Shown: positions 1 to 6,270, numbered from the stretch's first letter. The stretch: DNA of 11,220 bases from Deltaproteobacteria bacterium (GCA_003647375.1 QMMS01000127.1:1-11220); one strand, 5' to 3'. The notes: generated by a model from the letters alone, not told the origin. Numbers and translations: made by a program.

Positions 1-85
1 CTGAAGGAAGCCTGAGTGCAAAGCTATGAATCGACAGAAGTGACACATAAGCGACACAAACCGGCATGACGAATCAGTGGTTAAT

Positions 86-118
86 TGATAACGACGATCC
101 TACTCTTTCGCGTTATCA
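86..118. repeat. Inverted repeat at the 3' end of the ATP-grasp remnant
   Basis: TGATAACG (86-93) and CGTTATCA (111-118) are perfect 8-bp inverted copies around a 17-nt loop. The right arm includes the stop codon of the minus-strand ATP-grasp remnant. A T-tract is lacking on the minus-strand exit side, so it is at best a weak transcription terminator. It may equally be chance. Confidence 0.35.
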
Positions 119-754
119 GACCCCTTTATCTATATTTTTATTTATGACATTTGCAGTATTAATGGCTCCTTTATAGGAGCTTGAAATGATAAAAACGAAA
201 AGTCTTCGCAATGAATCATCATCGTCAACGTTTTTAATGCTTTCAGTCCGTTGAACGGTGCTCCAGATTGGTACAATGGCCCCTTCTTTTTTTTTCGGGC
301 TAAACAGAAGCTCTTTTCCAATAAATTTATCAATGAATTTTCCGAAATCGAGAGTTTTCTTTGTCCGGAAAAAAAACCAACAAAACAGCCCAACAGATTG
401 ATCTGATAGCTTTTTGTGTAGTGAATCAATAAAATAGAAGAACGAATGGCGTGCGTTTAGTTCAAGCATGGGAAACAAGCGCCCATCTGGAAGGATTAGA
501 GCATCACATCGGACTGGACCATGGTATTGATATTTCTCCCGCAATTCACCGGTTATTGCATTTGAGGCCCTTTTAATCTCATTCAGATATTTATCCTCAA
601 GTTTTGCTGGATAAACGTAGCCATAATCATTTCCTCGCTTATCCGCTAATGCCAGCCGAGGGATGATGGGGTGCGATATTTGGCCATCCTTATCAACATG
701 AAATTCATAAGAAACTGTAGTCGCCTCGGGAAACCCACAGACTTGATGACCTTG
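116..754 (-). pseudogene. 5'-truncated ATP-grasp-type ligase (C-terminal remnant)
   Basis: The minus-strand frame stays open from an in-frame stop at 755-757 to the TGA at 116-118, giving about 212 residues. There is no convincing start near its upstream end; a TTG at 544 would give only 142 residues and would cut into conserved sequence. The stretch around 440-520 encodes VRCDALILPDGRLFPMLELN followed by ARHS. This resembles the C-terminal metal-binding part of the ATP-grasp fold, where an Asp strand is followed by the E-x-N-x-R motif that holds Mg-ATP. The part upstream of 544 (TTVSYEFHVDKDGQI) also reads as genuine coding sequence. Family knowledge suggests an ATP-dependent carboxylate-amine/thiol ligase, but the substrate cannot be told. 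The N-terminal ATP-grasp half is missing, so the product should be inactive. It abuts a head-to-head radical SAM remnant. An assembly chimera is an alternative to a genomic deletion. Confidence 0.6.
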
Positions 755-1182
755 CTAAAATGGGTAAACCTATAAATATCAATAAGTGCTTGAACCTTTT
801 ATCAGCATGTAAAGAAATAGGTATACATTGTGACGTTTCTATCCAGATCGGTCTTCCTGGAGAAACCTATTATTCAATTGTCAAGAAGATTCAATGGCTT
901 GAAGCCAACGGACTCCAAAAAAACAGTTTTTTTTCCATAGCAGCGATCTGGCCGGAGACACCGTGGGCAATTGCCTATGGGGTCGATTCTGACTATTTTG
1001 AACCGACGGTTGAAAAAGAAGGACTAGAAGCAAATGGATTGTATTATTTCAAGCCAGGAAATCCTCAGATCGAAAGGTATTTTTCGAATTGCTCAAGCAA
1101 CTTTCATTTCATTGATGAAGAAACAGCTATCCGTATTAAATACTATCTAATGGACGCCGGGTTTATTAAGCGGTTTGATTAA
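721..1182 (+). pseudogene. 5'-truncated radical SAM protein (C-terminal remnant)
   Basis: The plus frame is open from a stop at 718-720 to the TAA at 1180-1182. An ATG at 760 gives 140 residues, but similarity begins before it: THRLDDLAKMGKPININ resembles the usual radical SAM SxQRxLxxxxKG stretch. The following ACKEIGIHCDVSIQIGLPGE, ending the core with GET, matches the late strands of the radical SAM TIM barrel, where GLPGET is a common signature in BchE/MiaB-like proteins. The CxxxCxxC cluster motif and any N-terminal domain are absent, so it cannot be a functional radical SAM enzyme alone. The tail (YYFKPGNPQIERYF and the closing YYLMDAGFIKRFD) looks like a family-specific C-terminal domain. 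I infer the C-terminal third of a cobalamin-binding-type or stand-alone radical SAM enzyme. No ribosome binding site precedes 760. A short translated product from ATG 760 cannot be excluded. Confidence 0.65.
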
Positions 1183-1217
1183 TAATTCCCACGTACCTCA
1201 GGGAATGTTCGTGCCTC

Positions 1218-1511
1218 TTAAAACAAATTTGTATTGATATCCATTTTCCCATGTAAAATACCTATGATATCAATATGGCTACCAGATTGCAGATAGAAAA
1301 TAATGTGTTTTTTAACAGGAAATGAATAATAATTAAGATTGATTTCGGGTCTTTGCCTTCCAAGCTCCGGGTTAGCAGCAAGTCGTTCAAGTTTGCTCTC
1401 ATTATCCAAAAGATATTTTTCCGCCTGCTTCTCTCCCCAATTTACAATTGTATAGTTCCAGATTTCCAGCAAATCAGATTTAGCCGCTGGAGTGAGACGA
1501 TAATCAGGCAT
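1218..1511 (-). CDS. parE: ParE-family toxin of a type II toxin-antitoxin system
   Basis: A 97-residue protein of the RelE/ParE fold. The start MPDYRLTPAAKSDLLEIWNY is the classic ParE beginning, with the beta strand then an amphipathic helix (xLTxxAxxDLxxIWxY). The remainder carries the expected NPELGRQRPE loop and the C-terminal strands (FPVKKHIIFYL, IDIIGILH). Known ParE proteins poison DNA gyrase; that this one does is inferred from family membership. I place the start at ATG 1509-1511 rather than further upstream because that codon overlaps the end of parD by 8 bp, the usual translational coupling in these operons, and because the family begins with this strand. It is downstream of parD and convergent with the radical SAM remnant. 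Length is typical and I see no frameshift, so it appears intact. Confidence 0.88.
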   Translation of the reverse strand: MPDYRLTPAAKSDLLEIWNYTIVNWGEKQAEKYLLDNESKLERLAANPELGRQRPEINLNYYSFPVKKHIIFYLQSGSHIDIIGILHGKMDINTNLF

Positions 1512-1752
1512 TTTTTGCCTCTGTAATAATATCACTTACAGACTGACTAACAAACTTTCCCTGCACAGCTTGAGAAGCACCAACTGCTAATTTTTTTTGT
1601 AACACCTCAAGTTTCATATACTGTACCAATTTCTCATTACTATCCCAGAAACGCAAAGCATCACGTATTACCTCGCTGGCATTGTTATAATAACCTGATG
1701 CTACTTTTTGTCTTATACCAGCTTCAAGTTCCGGCGTTAATGAAATATGCAT
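1504..1752 (-). CDS. parD: ParD-family antitoxin
   Basis: An 82-residue protein beginning MHISLTPELEAGIRQKVASG. The N-terminal half has the ribbon-helix-helix layout of ParD antitoxins (strand ISLTPEL, then helices through YYNNASEVIRDALRFW). The C-terminal half is charged and helical and would wrap the ParE toxin. Known ParD proteins bind their own promoter and neutralise ParE. I choose ATG 1750-1752 because the minus strand has AAGGAGGTG six bases before it, an excellent ribosome binding site; an upstream in-frame start at 1779 would lie inside the -10 element. parD is first in the operon and overlaps parE by 8 bp. The promoter and repeats upstream fit autoregulation by the ParD or ParDE complex. 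It appears intact. Confidence 0.88.
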   Translation of the reverse strand: MHISLTPELEAGIRQKVASGYYNNASEVIRDALRFWDSNEKLVQYMKLEVLQKKLAVGASQAVQGKFVSQSVSDIITEAKNA

Positions 1753-1760
1753 ATTGCACC

Positions 1761-1811
1761 TCCTTGTATAAATAATCATAACACTAATACAAACATTGTC
1801 AATCCTTGTAT
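1761..1811 (-). promoter_or_regulatory. parDE promoter with candidate ParD operator repeats
   Basis: On the minus strand TTGACA (1797-1802) and TATGAT (1775-1780) are separated by 16 bp, a near-consensus sigma-70 promoter pointing at parD. Three copies of ATACAA lie across it: 1764-1769 and 1806-1811 in one orientation and 1787-1792 in the other. The two outer copies are within a 9-bp direct repeat (TCCTTGTAT at 1761-1769 and 1803-1811 on the plus strand), 42 bp apart, which is four helical turns. This is the arrangement expected of ribbon-helix-helix repressor sites, but operator function is inferred. Confidence 0.65.
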
Positions 1812-1841
1812 GCTTATGTCAAAATATCAACAACTAAAATG

Positions 1842-1858
1842 CTACGGATAAACCGTAG
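1842..1858. repeat. Short hairpin CTACGG/CCGTAG
   Basis: CTACGG (1842-1847) and CCGTAG (1853-1858) form a 6-bp stem with a 5-nt loop. On the minus strand it is followed by CATTTTAG, a weak T-rich tail. It might end minus-strand transcription arriving from the nfn locus just before parDE, but the stem is short and I call no terminator. Confidence 0.35.
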
Positions 1859-1965
1859 TGTCTTACGATCAAGTTGGCATCGTCGGCACCCCGGAGCAAA
1901 ACCCCTTTCGCGGCTCAATTTTTGTTATAGTCTTTATGCCGACCGAACCATTTGACAAATATTAT

Positions 1966-2012
1966 ATGTTCCCGATTTAGGCATGTCAGCAAGTTTCCTA
2001 TTTTGGGAACAT
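1966..2012. repeat. Inverted repeat ATGTTCCC / GGGAACAT
   Basis: A perfect 8-bp inverted repeat with a 31-nt spacer in non-coding DNA. Similarity continues inward imperfectly (CGATTTA against TATTTT reversed). No gene start lies just downstream on either strand, so an operator role is not supported. It may be a remnant of a small palindromic element. Confidence 0.4.
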
Positions 2013-2125
2013 CTATTATTTCAAGGGGACTTTTAAATGTGCGGCTGGAAAATTGAGGGAACAAATCAATCTGCAGTTGTTTCGAGCTATCTGTCGAATA
2101 ACAAGTAACGGGAATTAATTATCGC

Positions 2126-2282
2126 CTGAATTGAGCGATTTTTATCTCGATCTGCACCGATCTCTTACGGATCGAGGGTTTGCAAAAAGCCTCGACAGAT
2201 CCACGGGTATGCCTGTGTTTTTTGCGAACCCTTCTCCATCAAGATCTCGGCACACCTCTTCGGGAAAAATCGCTCAGTTCAG
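2126..2282. repeat. Fold-back element C, downstream of nfnB
   Basis: A 157-bp imperfect palindrome. The outer arms CTGAATTGAGCGATTTTT (2126-2143) and AAAAATCGCTCAGTTCAG (2265-2282) are inverted copies with 17 of 18 positions matching. Inner arms GGGTTTGCAAAAA (2176-2188) and TTTTTTGCGAACCC (2218-2231) also pair with one mismatch. The centre is a tight hairpin, CACGGG-TATG-CCTGTG. An alternative local stem TCGAGG/CCTCGA is present in the left half. Its left end, CCTGAATTGAGCGATT, matches the left end of element A (CCTAAGTTGAGCAATT) at 13 of 16 positions, so both probably belong to one repeat family. It lies about 95 bp past the nfnB stop, where its transcript could act as a terminator or 3' stabiliser. 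That role is inferred. Confidence 0.7.
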
Positions 2283-2376
2283 TATTGTTTTCACCCTGCT
2301 GATTCCTGAGATAGCCGTCTCCACTGGCCAAAATGGCTTTGTAATGATCTCGAAAAAGCGGGCCGTCGTATTAGGA

Positions 2377-3798
2377 TTACCATCCCCACGCGAGATAATC
2401 ATGAATCGAATTGGCTGCCGCTCTGCCGGCACCCATGGCCAGAATAACGGTAGCCGAACCCGTCACGATATCGCCACCGGCCCAGACCCCTTTTTTGCTG
2501 GTTTTTCCGGTGGATTCATCCGCTACGATATATCCCCACTGATTGAGTTTCAGCCCTTCTGTGGACCGTGTCAGCAACGGATTAGCGTTGGCACCCACGG
2601 CAATGATGACCAGGTCGCAGTCCATTTCAAATTCCGAGCCTTCTATGGGAATAGGCCGGCGCCTGCCCGACGCGTCGGGTTCACCGAGCTCCATTTTCAA
2701 TCCTTCCATACCCACGACACGTCCTTTTTCGTTGCCCATAAACTGGGTCGGTGCTGTGAGAAAATGAAATTCGACACCCTCTTGTTCCGCATGGTGAACC
2801 TCCGCCCCCCTGGCTGGAACTTCCTCGCGCGATCGTCTATAGACAATAATCGATCTTTCCGCGCCCAGTCTCAGGGCAGTGCGAGCCGAGTCCATGGCAA
2901 CGTTTCCGGCGCCCAGCGTGACAACCTTTTTCCCCTGGATAACCGGCGTGTCGTATTTCGGGAAAAGATATGCCTTCATGAGGTTGGAGCGGGTAAGGTA
3001 TTCGTTTGCCGAGAAGATACCGATCAGATTCTCACCCGGCACGTTTAAAAAGCGGGGCAATCCTGCCCCCACGCCCAGAAAGACGGCATCATAACCATCT
3101 TCAAACAGTTCCTCTATGGTTACAGATCTTCCCACAACTGCATTGCAGTCCAATTTGGCACCCAGTTCCTCAAGTCCCGCCACTTCTGAAAAAACGATTT
3201 CTTTGGGAAGTCTGAATTCCGGGATGCCGTAGACCAGAACCCCGCCGGGCTTGTGAAATGCCTCGAAAATAGTGACATCATGGCCCTTTAGAATCAAATC
3301 ACCGGCCACCGTCAAACCCGATGGGCCGGAACCCACCACGGCAACCCTTTTACCCGTAGAATCAGCCTTTGTCGGCAGCTCTGCTTTTTTGTGTTTTCGT
3401 TCATAATCGGCCACGAACCGTTCCAGATTTCCAATGGCCACGGGCTCTCCCTTTTTGCCCACAATGCATTTTCCCTCGCACTGTATTTCCTGGGGGCAGA
3501 CCCGCCCGCAAACAGCGGGAAGCCCATTCTTTTCCCAGATTTTTTTTATCGCACCCGTGAAATCCCCTTCCTTGACAAGGCTTATAAACCCGGGGATGTC
3601 GATTTCCACAGGACAACCCTCCACGCAAGCCGGCTTCTTGCATTGCAGACACCGTCCCGCTTCTATAATGGCCACGTCAGGATTCTGACCCACTGGTACT
3701 TCCTCAAAATTTCTTGCCCTGATAGCCGGTTCCTGTTCGGGCATAGGTTGCCTGGGTACTTTTTCTTTTTTGACCTTTTTTCTTTCCGTCACTCCCAT
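2377..3798 (-). CDS. nfnB: NADH-dependent reduced ferredoxin:NADP+ oxidoreductase, large subunit
   Basis: A 473-residue cytoplasmic flavoprotein, the usual length for NfnB/NfnL. Residues 50-62 carry CxxCxxxxCxxxCP and residues 97-111 CxxxCxxxxxCxxxC, ligands of two [4Fe-4S] clusters. An FAD dinucleotide-binding loop GSGPSGL is at 156-162, a second pyridine-nucleotide loop GAGNVAMD at 296-303, and the C-terminal GGDIVTGSATVILAMGAGR closes the FAD site. Glutamate synthase small subunits share this fold, but the adjacent nfnA gene and the absence of a large GltS subunit favour the Nfn complex. There, bifurcation couples NADH and reduced ferredoxin to NADP+ reduction. I choose ATG 3796-3798: GGAGG sits five bases before it, whereas the GTG at 3810 is inside the ribosome binding site. 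It follows nfnA after an unusually long 277-bp gap occupied by a fold-back element. It could be mis-annotated as gltD or sudA in homologues. Confidence 0.92.
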   Translation of the reverse strand: MGVTERKKVKKEKVPRQPMPEQEPAIRARNFEEVPVGQNPDVAIIEAGRCLQCKKPACVEGCPVEIDIPGFISLVKEGDFTGAIKKIWEKNGLPAVCGRVCPQEIQCEGKCIVGKKGEPVAIGNLERFVADYERKHKKAELPTKADSTGKRVAVVGSGPSGLTVAGDLILKGHDVTIFEAFHKPGGVLVYGIPEFRLPKEIVFSEVAGLEELGAKLDCNAVVGRSVTIEELFEDGYDAVFLGVGAGLPRFLNVPGENLIGIFSANEYLTRSNLMKAYLFPKYDTPVIQGKKVVTLGAGNVAMDSARTALRLGAERSIIVYRRSREEVPARGAEVHHAEQEGVEFHFLTAPTQFMGNEKGRVVGMEGLKMELGEPDASGRRRPIPIEGSEFEMDCDLVIIAVGANANPLLTRSTEGLKLNQWGYIVADESTGKTSKKGVWAGGDIVTGSATVILAMGAGRAAANSIHDYLAWGW

Positions 3799-3849
3799 AA
3801 TCTCCTCCACCGATTAAATCACTATTTAATTTTTTCATCAAATTTCATC

Positions 3850-4056
3850 CTAAGTTGAGCAATTGTCGAGATTGCCGTAGCTACAAGGAAGATGCTGTTC
3901 CGCTATAGTGAACTATGCGGTATGGCATCTGACGCCGTAGATGCGGTAAGATCGGCAATCCCAACGGGTTTCAAATTTTAAGAATTCAAATGAAGCAAAT
4001 CCTTTGAAATTATTTCTAAATCCCATATTCTTAAAATTTGAAACGCTCATCTTAGG
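3850..4056. repeat. Fold-back element A between nfnA and nfnB
   Basis: A roughly 207-bp palindromic element. Its outermost arms are CCTAAGTTGAGC (3850-3861) and GCTCATCTTAGG (4045-4056), 11 of 12 matching. Inside, a structured block starts with GATTGCCG (3871-3878) pairing to CGGCAATC (3953-3960). It contains AGATGC/GCATCT and a central CCGC-ATAGT / ACTAT-GCGG stem at roughly 3890-3930. Next to it TTTCAAATTTTAAGAAT (3969-3985) and ATTCTTAAAATTTGAAA (4027-4043) are a perfect 17-bp inverted pair. No reading frame is present. It fills nearly the whole nfnA-nfnB gap, so its RNA would be a set of hairpins within the operon mRNA. The shared ends with element C suggest a non-autonomous mobile (MITE-like) or REP-like origin. 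Confidence 0.75.
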
Positions 4057-4075
4057 TTTATGTAATATGCAGGTA

Positions 4076-4909
4076 TCAGGTCCCTCTCACCTTACAATAA
4101 TGATCGTAGCTGTTCTTTTCATCTTCCGTATAGGCCTGAAGTCGAAGCATGAGTTCATCGAAGTTGACCTCATGGCCATCAAATTCAGGTCCGTCCACGC
4201 AGGCAAATCGTGTTTTGCCACCGACGGTTACACGGCATCCACCACACATGCCCGTCCCGTCTATCATAATCGGATTCAGGCTGACCATCGTCTTGACATT
4301 GTAGGTTTTGGTGATATTGGACGTGGCCTTCATCATGGGCACCGGACCAATGGCAACCACGAGTTTGACGTCACCCTCATCCAGAATCTCTTTCATGACT
4401 TCGGTTACAAAACCGTGGTGGCCATATGAGCCATCATCCGTACATACGCGCAGGTCATGTGATGCCGATTTCATCTGCTCTTCCATAATGAGTAGATCCT
4501 TTGTTCTTGCCCCGATAATACAGGTTACCTGGTTGCCGATCTCCTTGAGTGCCCTCGTAATGGGATGCAGCACGGCAACGCCTGTTCCTCCTCCGACGCA
4601 AATGACCTTGCCCAATTTTTCGAGATGGGTCGCTTTCCCAAGGGGGCCGATGACATCCTGGTATCCATCGCCCACCTGGATATCCCTGAAAAGAGCCGTC
4701 GATTTCCCGACCACCATATAGATAACGGTAATCGTGCCTGCTTCAGGATCGGCTTCCGCCATGGTGAGTGGTATGCGTTCACCGGTTTCATTGGCTTTCA
4801 GAATAACGAACTGGCCGGGCTTGGTCTTTTTGGCGATGGCGGGTGCTTCGATTTCATTGAGTATGACCGTTCCTTCGGCCATCTCTTCCCGTCTGACAAT
4901 TTTAAACAT
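4076..4909 (-). CDS. nfnA: NADH-dependent reduced ferredoxin:NADP+ oxidoreductase, small subunit
   Basis: A 277-residue ferredoxin-NADP reductase-like subunit (NfnA/NfnS; often annotated as sulfide/dihydroorotate dehydrogenase-like). The FAD domain carries the RIPLT motif at 45-49. The NAD(H) domain has VGGGTGVAVLHP at 105-116. The C-terminal cysteines 222, 225 and 237 (MCGGC, then a Cys 12 residues later) bind a [2Fe-2S] cluster; in known Nfn structures an Asp supplies the fourth ligand, and Asp217 just before the cysteines is a candidate. It accepts NADH electrons and hosts the bifurcating partner FAD chain together with NfnB. Start ATG 4907-4909 is chosen because GGAGG lies five bases upstream; a TTG at 4921 overlaps that site. 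It is first in the operon, followed by fold-back element A and nfnB. The tail after the iron-sulfur motif is of normal length. Confidence 0.92.
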   Translation of the reverse strand: MFKIVRREEMAEGTVILNEIEAPAIAKKTKPGQFVILKANETGERIPLTMAEADPEAGTITVIYMVVGKSTALFRDIQVGDGYQDVIGPLGKATHLEKLGKVICVGGGTGVAVLHPITRALKEIGNQVTCIIGARTKDLLIMEEQMKSASHDLRVCTDDGSYGHHGFVTEVMKEILDEGDVKLVVAIGPVPMMKATSNITKTYNVKTMVSLNPIMIDGTGMCGGCRVTVGGKTRFACVDGPEFDGHEVNFDELMLRLQAYTEDEKNSYDHYCKVRGT

Positions 4910-4943
4910 ATTATCCTCCAAGACTCAGATTAGGTGTTAATAA

Positions 4944-4972
4944 ATCATGCGTTTATACGACCGTTAAATCAA
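4944..4972 (-). promoter_or_regulatory. Possible nfnA promoter
   Basis: On the minus strand TTGATT (4967-4972) and CATGAT (4944-4949) are 17 bp apart, each matching four of six sigma-70 consensus positions. The -10 box is 34 bp before the nfnA start codon. The surrounding DNA is AT-rich. It is the best candidate in the stretch just upstream of nfnA but is not strong. Confidence 0.35.
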
Positions 4973-5036
4973 TCATATACTCATAATGAAAGCAACCATA
5001 AAATCGGATCGAAATTTTGTGATTCTCACTTCAAAA

Positions 5037-5330
5037 GACAAATAATATTCGAGATTATAACCAATAAATTAGGTAACCCCGAAAGCGGATGGGTGATCCC
5101 TGTGCGAAAGTGAAACTGTCTGAGGTCCATAGAGCCCGTTATGCCGAACAGCCGTAAATATAACCAGATAAACGCATCCGGCATTCAAAATACAAAATTC
5201 ATCTTAAAGATATGGCCCTGTTCGGCATTACGGTCTCTTGGGAGCGAGTTTTTCACGTTCGCACAGGGATTATCCGTCCGCGATACCACCAACCTTCTTT
5301 TGAGTTATAATCCCGAAAATATTTATTGCT
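5037..5330. repeat. Fold-back element B, about 290 bp, between nfnA and tatD
   Basis: A very long imperfect inverted repeat. Paired blocks, from outside in: around TCGAGATTATAAC (5049-5061) with GTTATAATCCCGA (5304-5316); the perfect 13-mer ATCCCTGTGCGAA (5096-5108) with TTCGCACAGGGAT (5258-5270), followed by GTGAAA/TTTCAC; and the perfect 11-mer ATGCCGAACAG (5141-5151) with CTGTTCGGCAT (5218-5228). Spacing between blocks is nearly the same in both arms (34/33 and 32/29 bases), so the arms look like diverged copies of one sequence of over 100 bp, around a centre of about 66 bp. No transposase is encoded. It sits in the divergent intergenic region, so it could be a mobile fold-back element, a transcription barrier, or the source of a structured RNA. 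A plus-strand frame through it (5141-5374) reads the palindrome and is not believed. Confidence 0.75.
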
Positions 5331-5436
5331 TAGTCACAAGCGTTGTTTTCAATTTGAACTATTGTAACCCTTGAAAATATGCTACAAATACATAAGCGGG
5401 TAAACCTTTCGCCATAGTAGCGACAACATCGCGTTT

Positions 5437-5461
5437 CATAAAATCGTGTAACGATTTTACG
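5437..5461. repeat. Palindrome just upstream of tatD
   Basis: CATAAAATCGT (5437-5447) and ACGATTTTACG (5451-5461) are inverted copies with one mismatch around a 3-nt centre. The right arm ends 14 bases before the tatD start. It could be an operator or an mRNA hairpin masking translation initiation, since the tatD start has only a weak ribosome binding site. Function is inferred. Confidence 0.45.
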
Positions 5462-5475
5462 GTCGGAATCAAACC

Positions 5476-6270
5476 ATGAAACTTTTTGACAGCCATTGCC
5501 ATCTGGACGACCGCTCCTATCAAAACGATCTGGAGGCCGTAATGCATCGTGCAAAACAGGATGGCATCGAAAACATGATGACGGTGGGTATTGACCAGAA
5601 GACTTCTATCCGTGCCATTGAAATCGCCGACAAATTCGACGGAATATATGTATCCGTCGGTGTTCACCCGCATCGGGCATCGTCCTGTTCAGACCTGGTC
5701 ATGGAAACGCTGACAGACCTGGCAAAAAATCCCAGGGTATGCGCATGGGGGGAAACCGGCCTTGATTTCAACCGTATGTATTCCCCGAAAGCTGATCAGG
5801 AGAAGTGGTTTGTTCGACAGGTTCAGACGGCAGATGAACGACAACTGCCCCTGATCCTGCATGAACGGGACAGTCATGGGCGGCTCCTGGAAATACTGAA
5901 ATCCCATCCCAATAAGGATCGCCGTGGTGTGGTTCACTGCTTCAGCGGCAACCGACCAGAACTGGATGACTATCTTGACCTGGGGTTTTTCATCGGAATC
6001 ACCGGCATTCTGACCCTTCAAAAAAGGGGCACCGATTTGAGAAACCTGGTCCAACATATCCCGTTGGAAAGGCTCCTTATTGAAACCGATGCGCCTTACC
6101 TGACACCGGCTCCCCAGAAGAACAAGACCCGCCGGAATGAACCTGCTTTCGTCAAGTCGGTGCTTCTCAAACTTGCAGAAATCCGTAACCTGGGTCCTGA
6201 GAATCTGGCCGATATTACTTACAGCAATGCCAGGCGCCTTTTTAACATCACAAACGTATCGGTTCGTTAA
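5476..6270 (+). CDS. tatD: TatD-family metal-dependent hydrolase (DNase-like)
   Basis: A 264-residue amidohydrolase-like TIM barrel of normal TatD length. The start MKLFDSHCHLDD provides metal ligands His7 and His9. GETGLD at 92-97 gives Glu93, ILHERDS gives His129, VHCFSG gives His154, and IETDAPYLTP gives Asp205, so all expected divalent-metal ligands are present. Known relatives act as Mg-dependent 3'-5' exonucleases or endonucleases on DNA/RNA and on some D-aminoacyl-tRNA substrates; which of these applies is not visible. The ATG at 5476 is the family start. The ribosome binding site is poor (CGGAATCAAACC), and a palindrome lies directly upstream. It is followed by the mltF-like gene after 75 bp on the same strand, possibly co-transcribed. 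In many genomes tatD sits near metG or holB, which are not seen here. Confidence 0.93.
   Translation: MKLFDSHCHLDDRSYQNDLEAVMHRAKQDGIENMMTVGIDQKTSIRAIEIADKFDGIYVSVGVHPHRASSCSDLVMETLTDLAKNPRVCAWGETGLDFNRMYSPKADQEKWFVRQVQTADERQLPLILHERDSHGRLLEILKSHPNKDRRGVVHCFSGNRPELDDYLDLGFFIGITGILTLQKRGTDLRNLVQHIPLERLLIETDAPYLTPAPQKNKTRRNEPAFVKSVLLKLAEIRNLGPENLADITYSNARRLFNITNVSVR

Larger units (their letters stand above)
1812..2376. other. Gene-poor region between parDE and nfnB
   Basis: No convincing gene is seen here. It holds the short hairpin at 1842-1858, an 8-bp inverted repeat (ATGTTCCC 1966-1973 / GGGAACAT 2005-2012), and the long fold-back element at 2126-2282. A 23-codon frame, ATG 2037 to TAA 2108, follows an AAGGGG eleven bases away but encodes nothing recognisable. 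Plus-strand frames running from here into nfnB are antisense shadows. Confidence 0.6.

Noticed and set aside
1842..1920. Possible riboswitch-like or GEMM-like structured RNA
   Set aside because: Only a 6-bp hairpin and scattered complementary words are visible; the conserved core of no known riboswitch could be matched.
2037..2108. 23-residue frame with an AAGGGG eleven bases upstream
   Set aside because: Too short, with suboptimal ribosome-binding-site spacing and no recognisable content; noted only in the description of the non-coding stretch.
2131..3048. A 305-codon plus-strand open frame
   Set aside because: It lies antisense to nfnB over most of its length, has no ribosome binding site, begins in fold-back element C, and its translation resembles no family; nfnB shows full domain conservation on the other strand.
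2377..3798. Glutamate synthase small subunit
   Set aside because: Same fold, but the adjacent nfnA gene, the N-terminal cluster layout and lack of a large GltS subunit favour NfnB.
4004..4429. Plus-strand open frame antisense to the nfnA 3' end
   Set aside because: Begins inside fold-back element A and otherwise mirrors nfnA codons; no family-like sequence.
5141..5374. 77-codon plus-strand frame across element B
   Set aside because: It reads through the arms and centre of the inverted repeat, has no good ribosome binding site, and is better explained by the palindrome.
5359..5475. Minus-strand frame ending in DVVATMAKGLPAYVFVAYFQ
   Set aside because: The sequence looks protein-like, and a decayed gene end was considered, but it has no start of its own except inside tatD on the opposite strand and no recognisable family.
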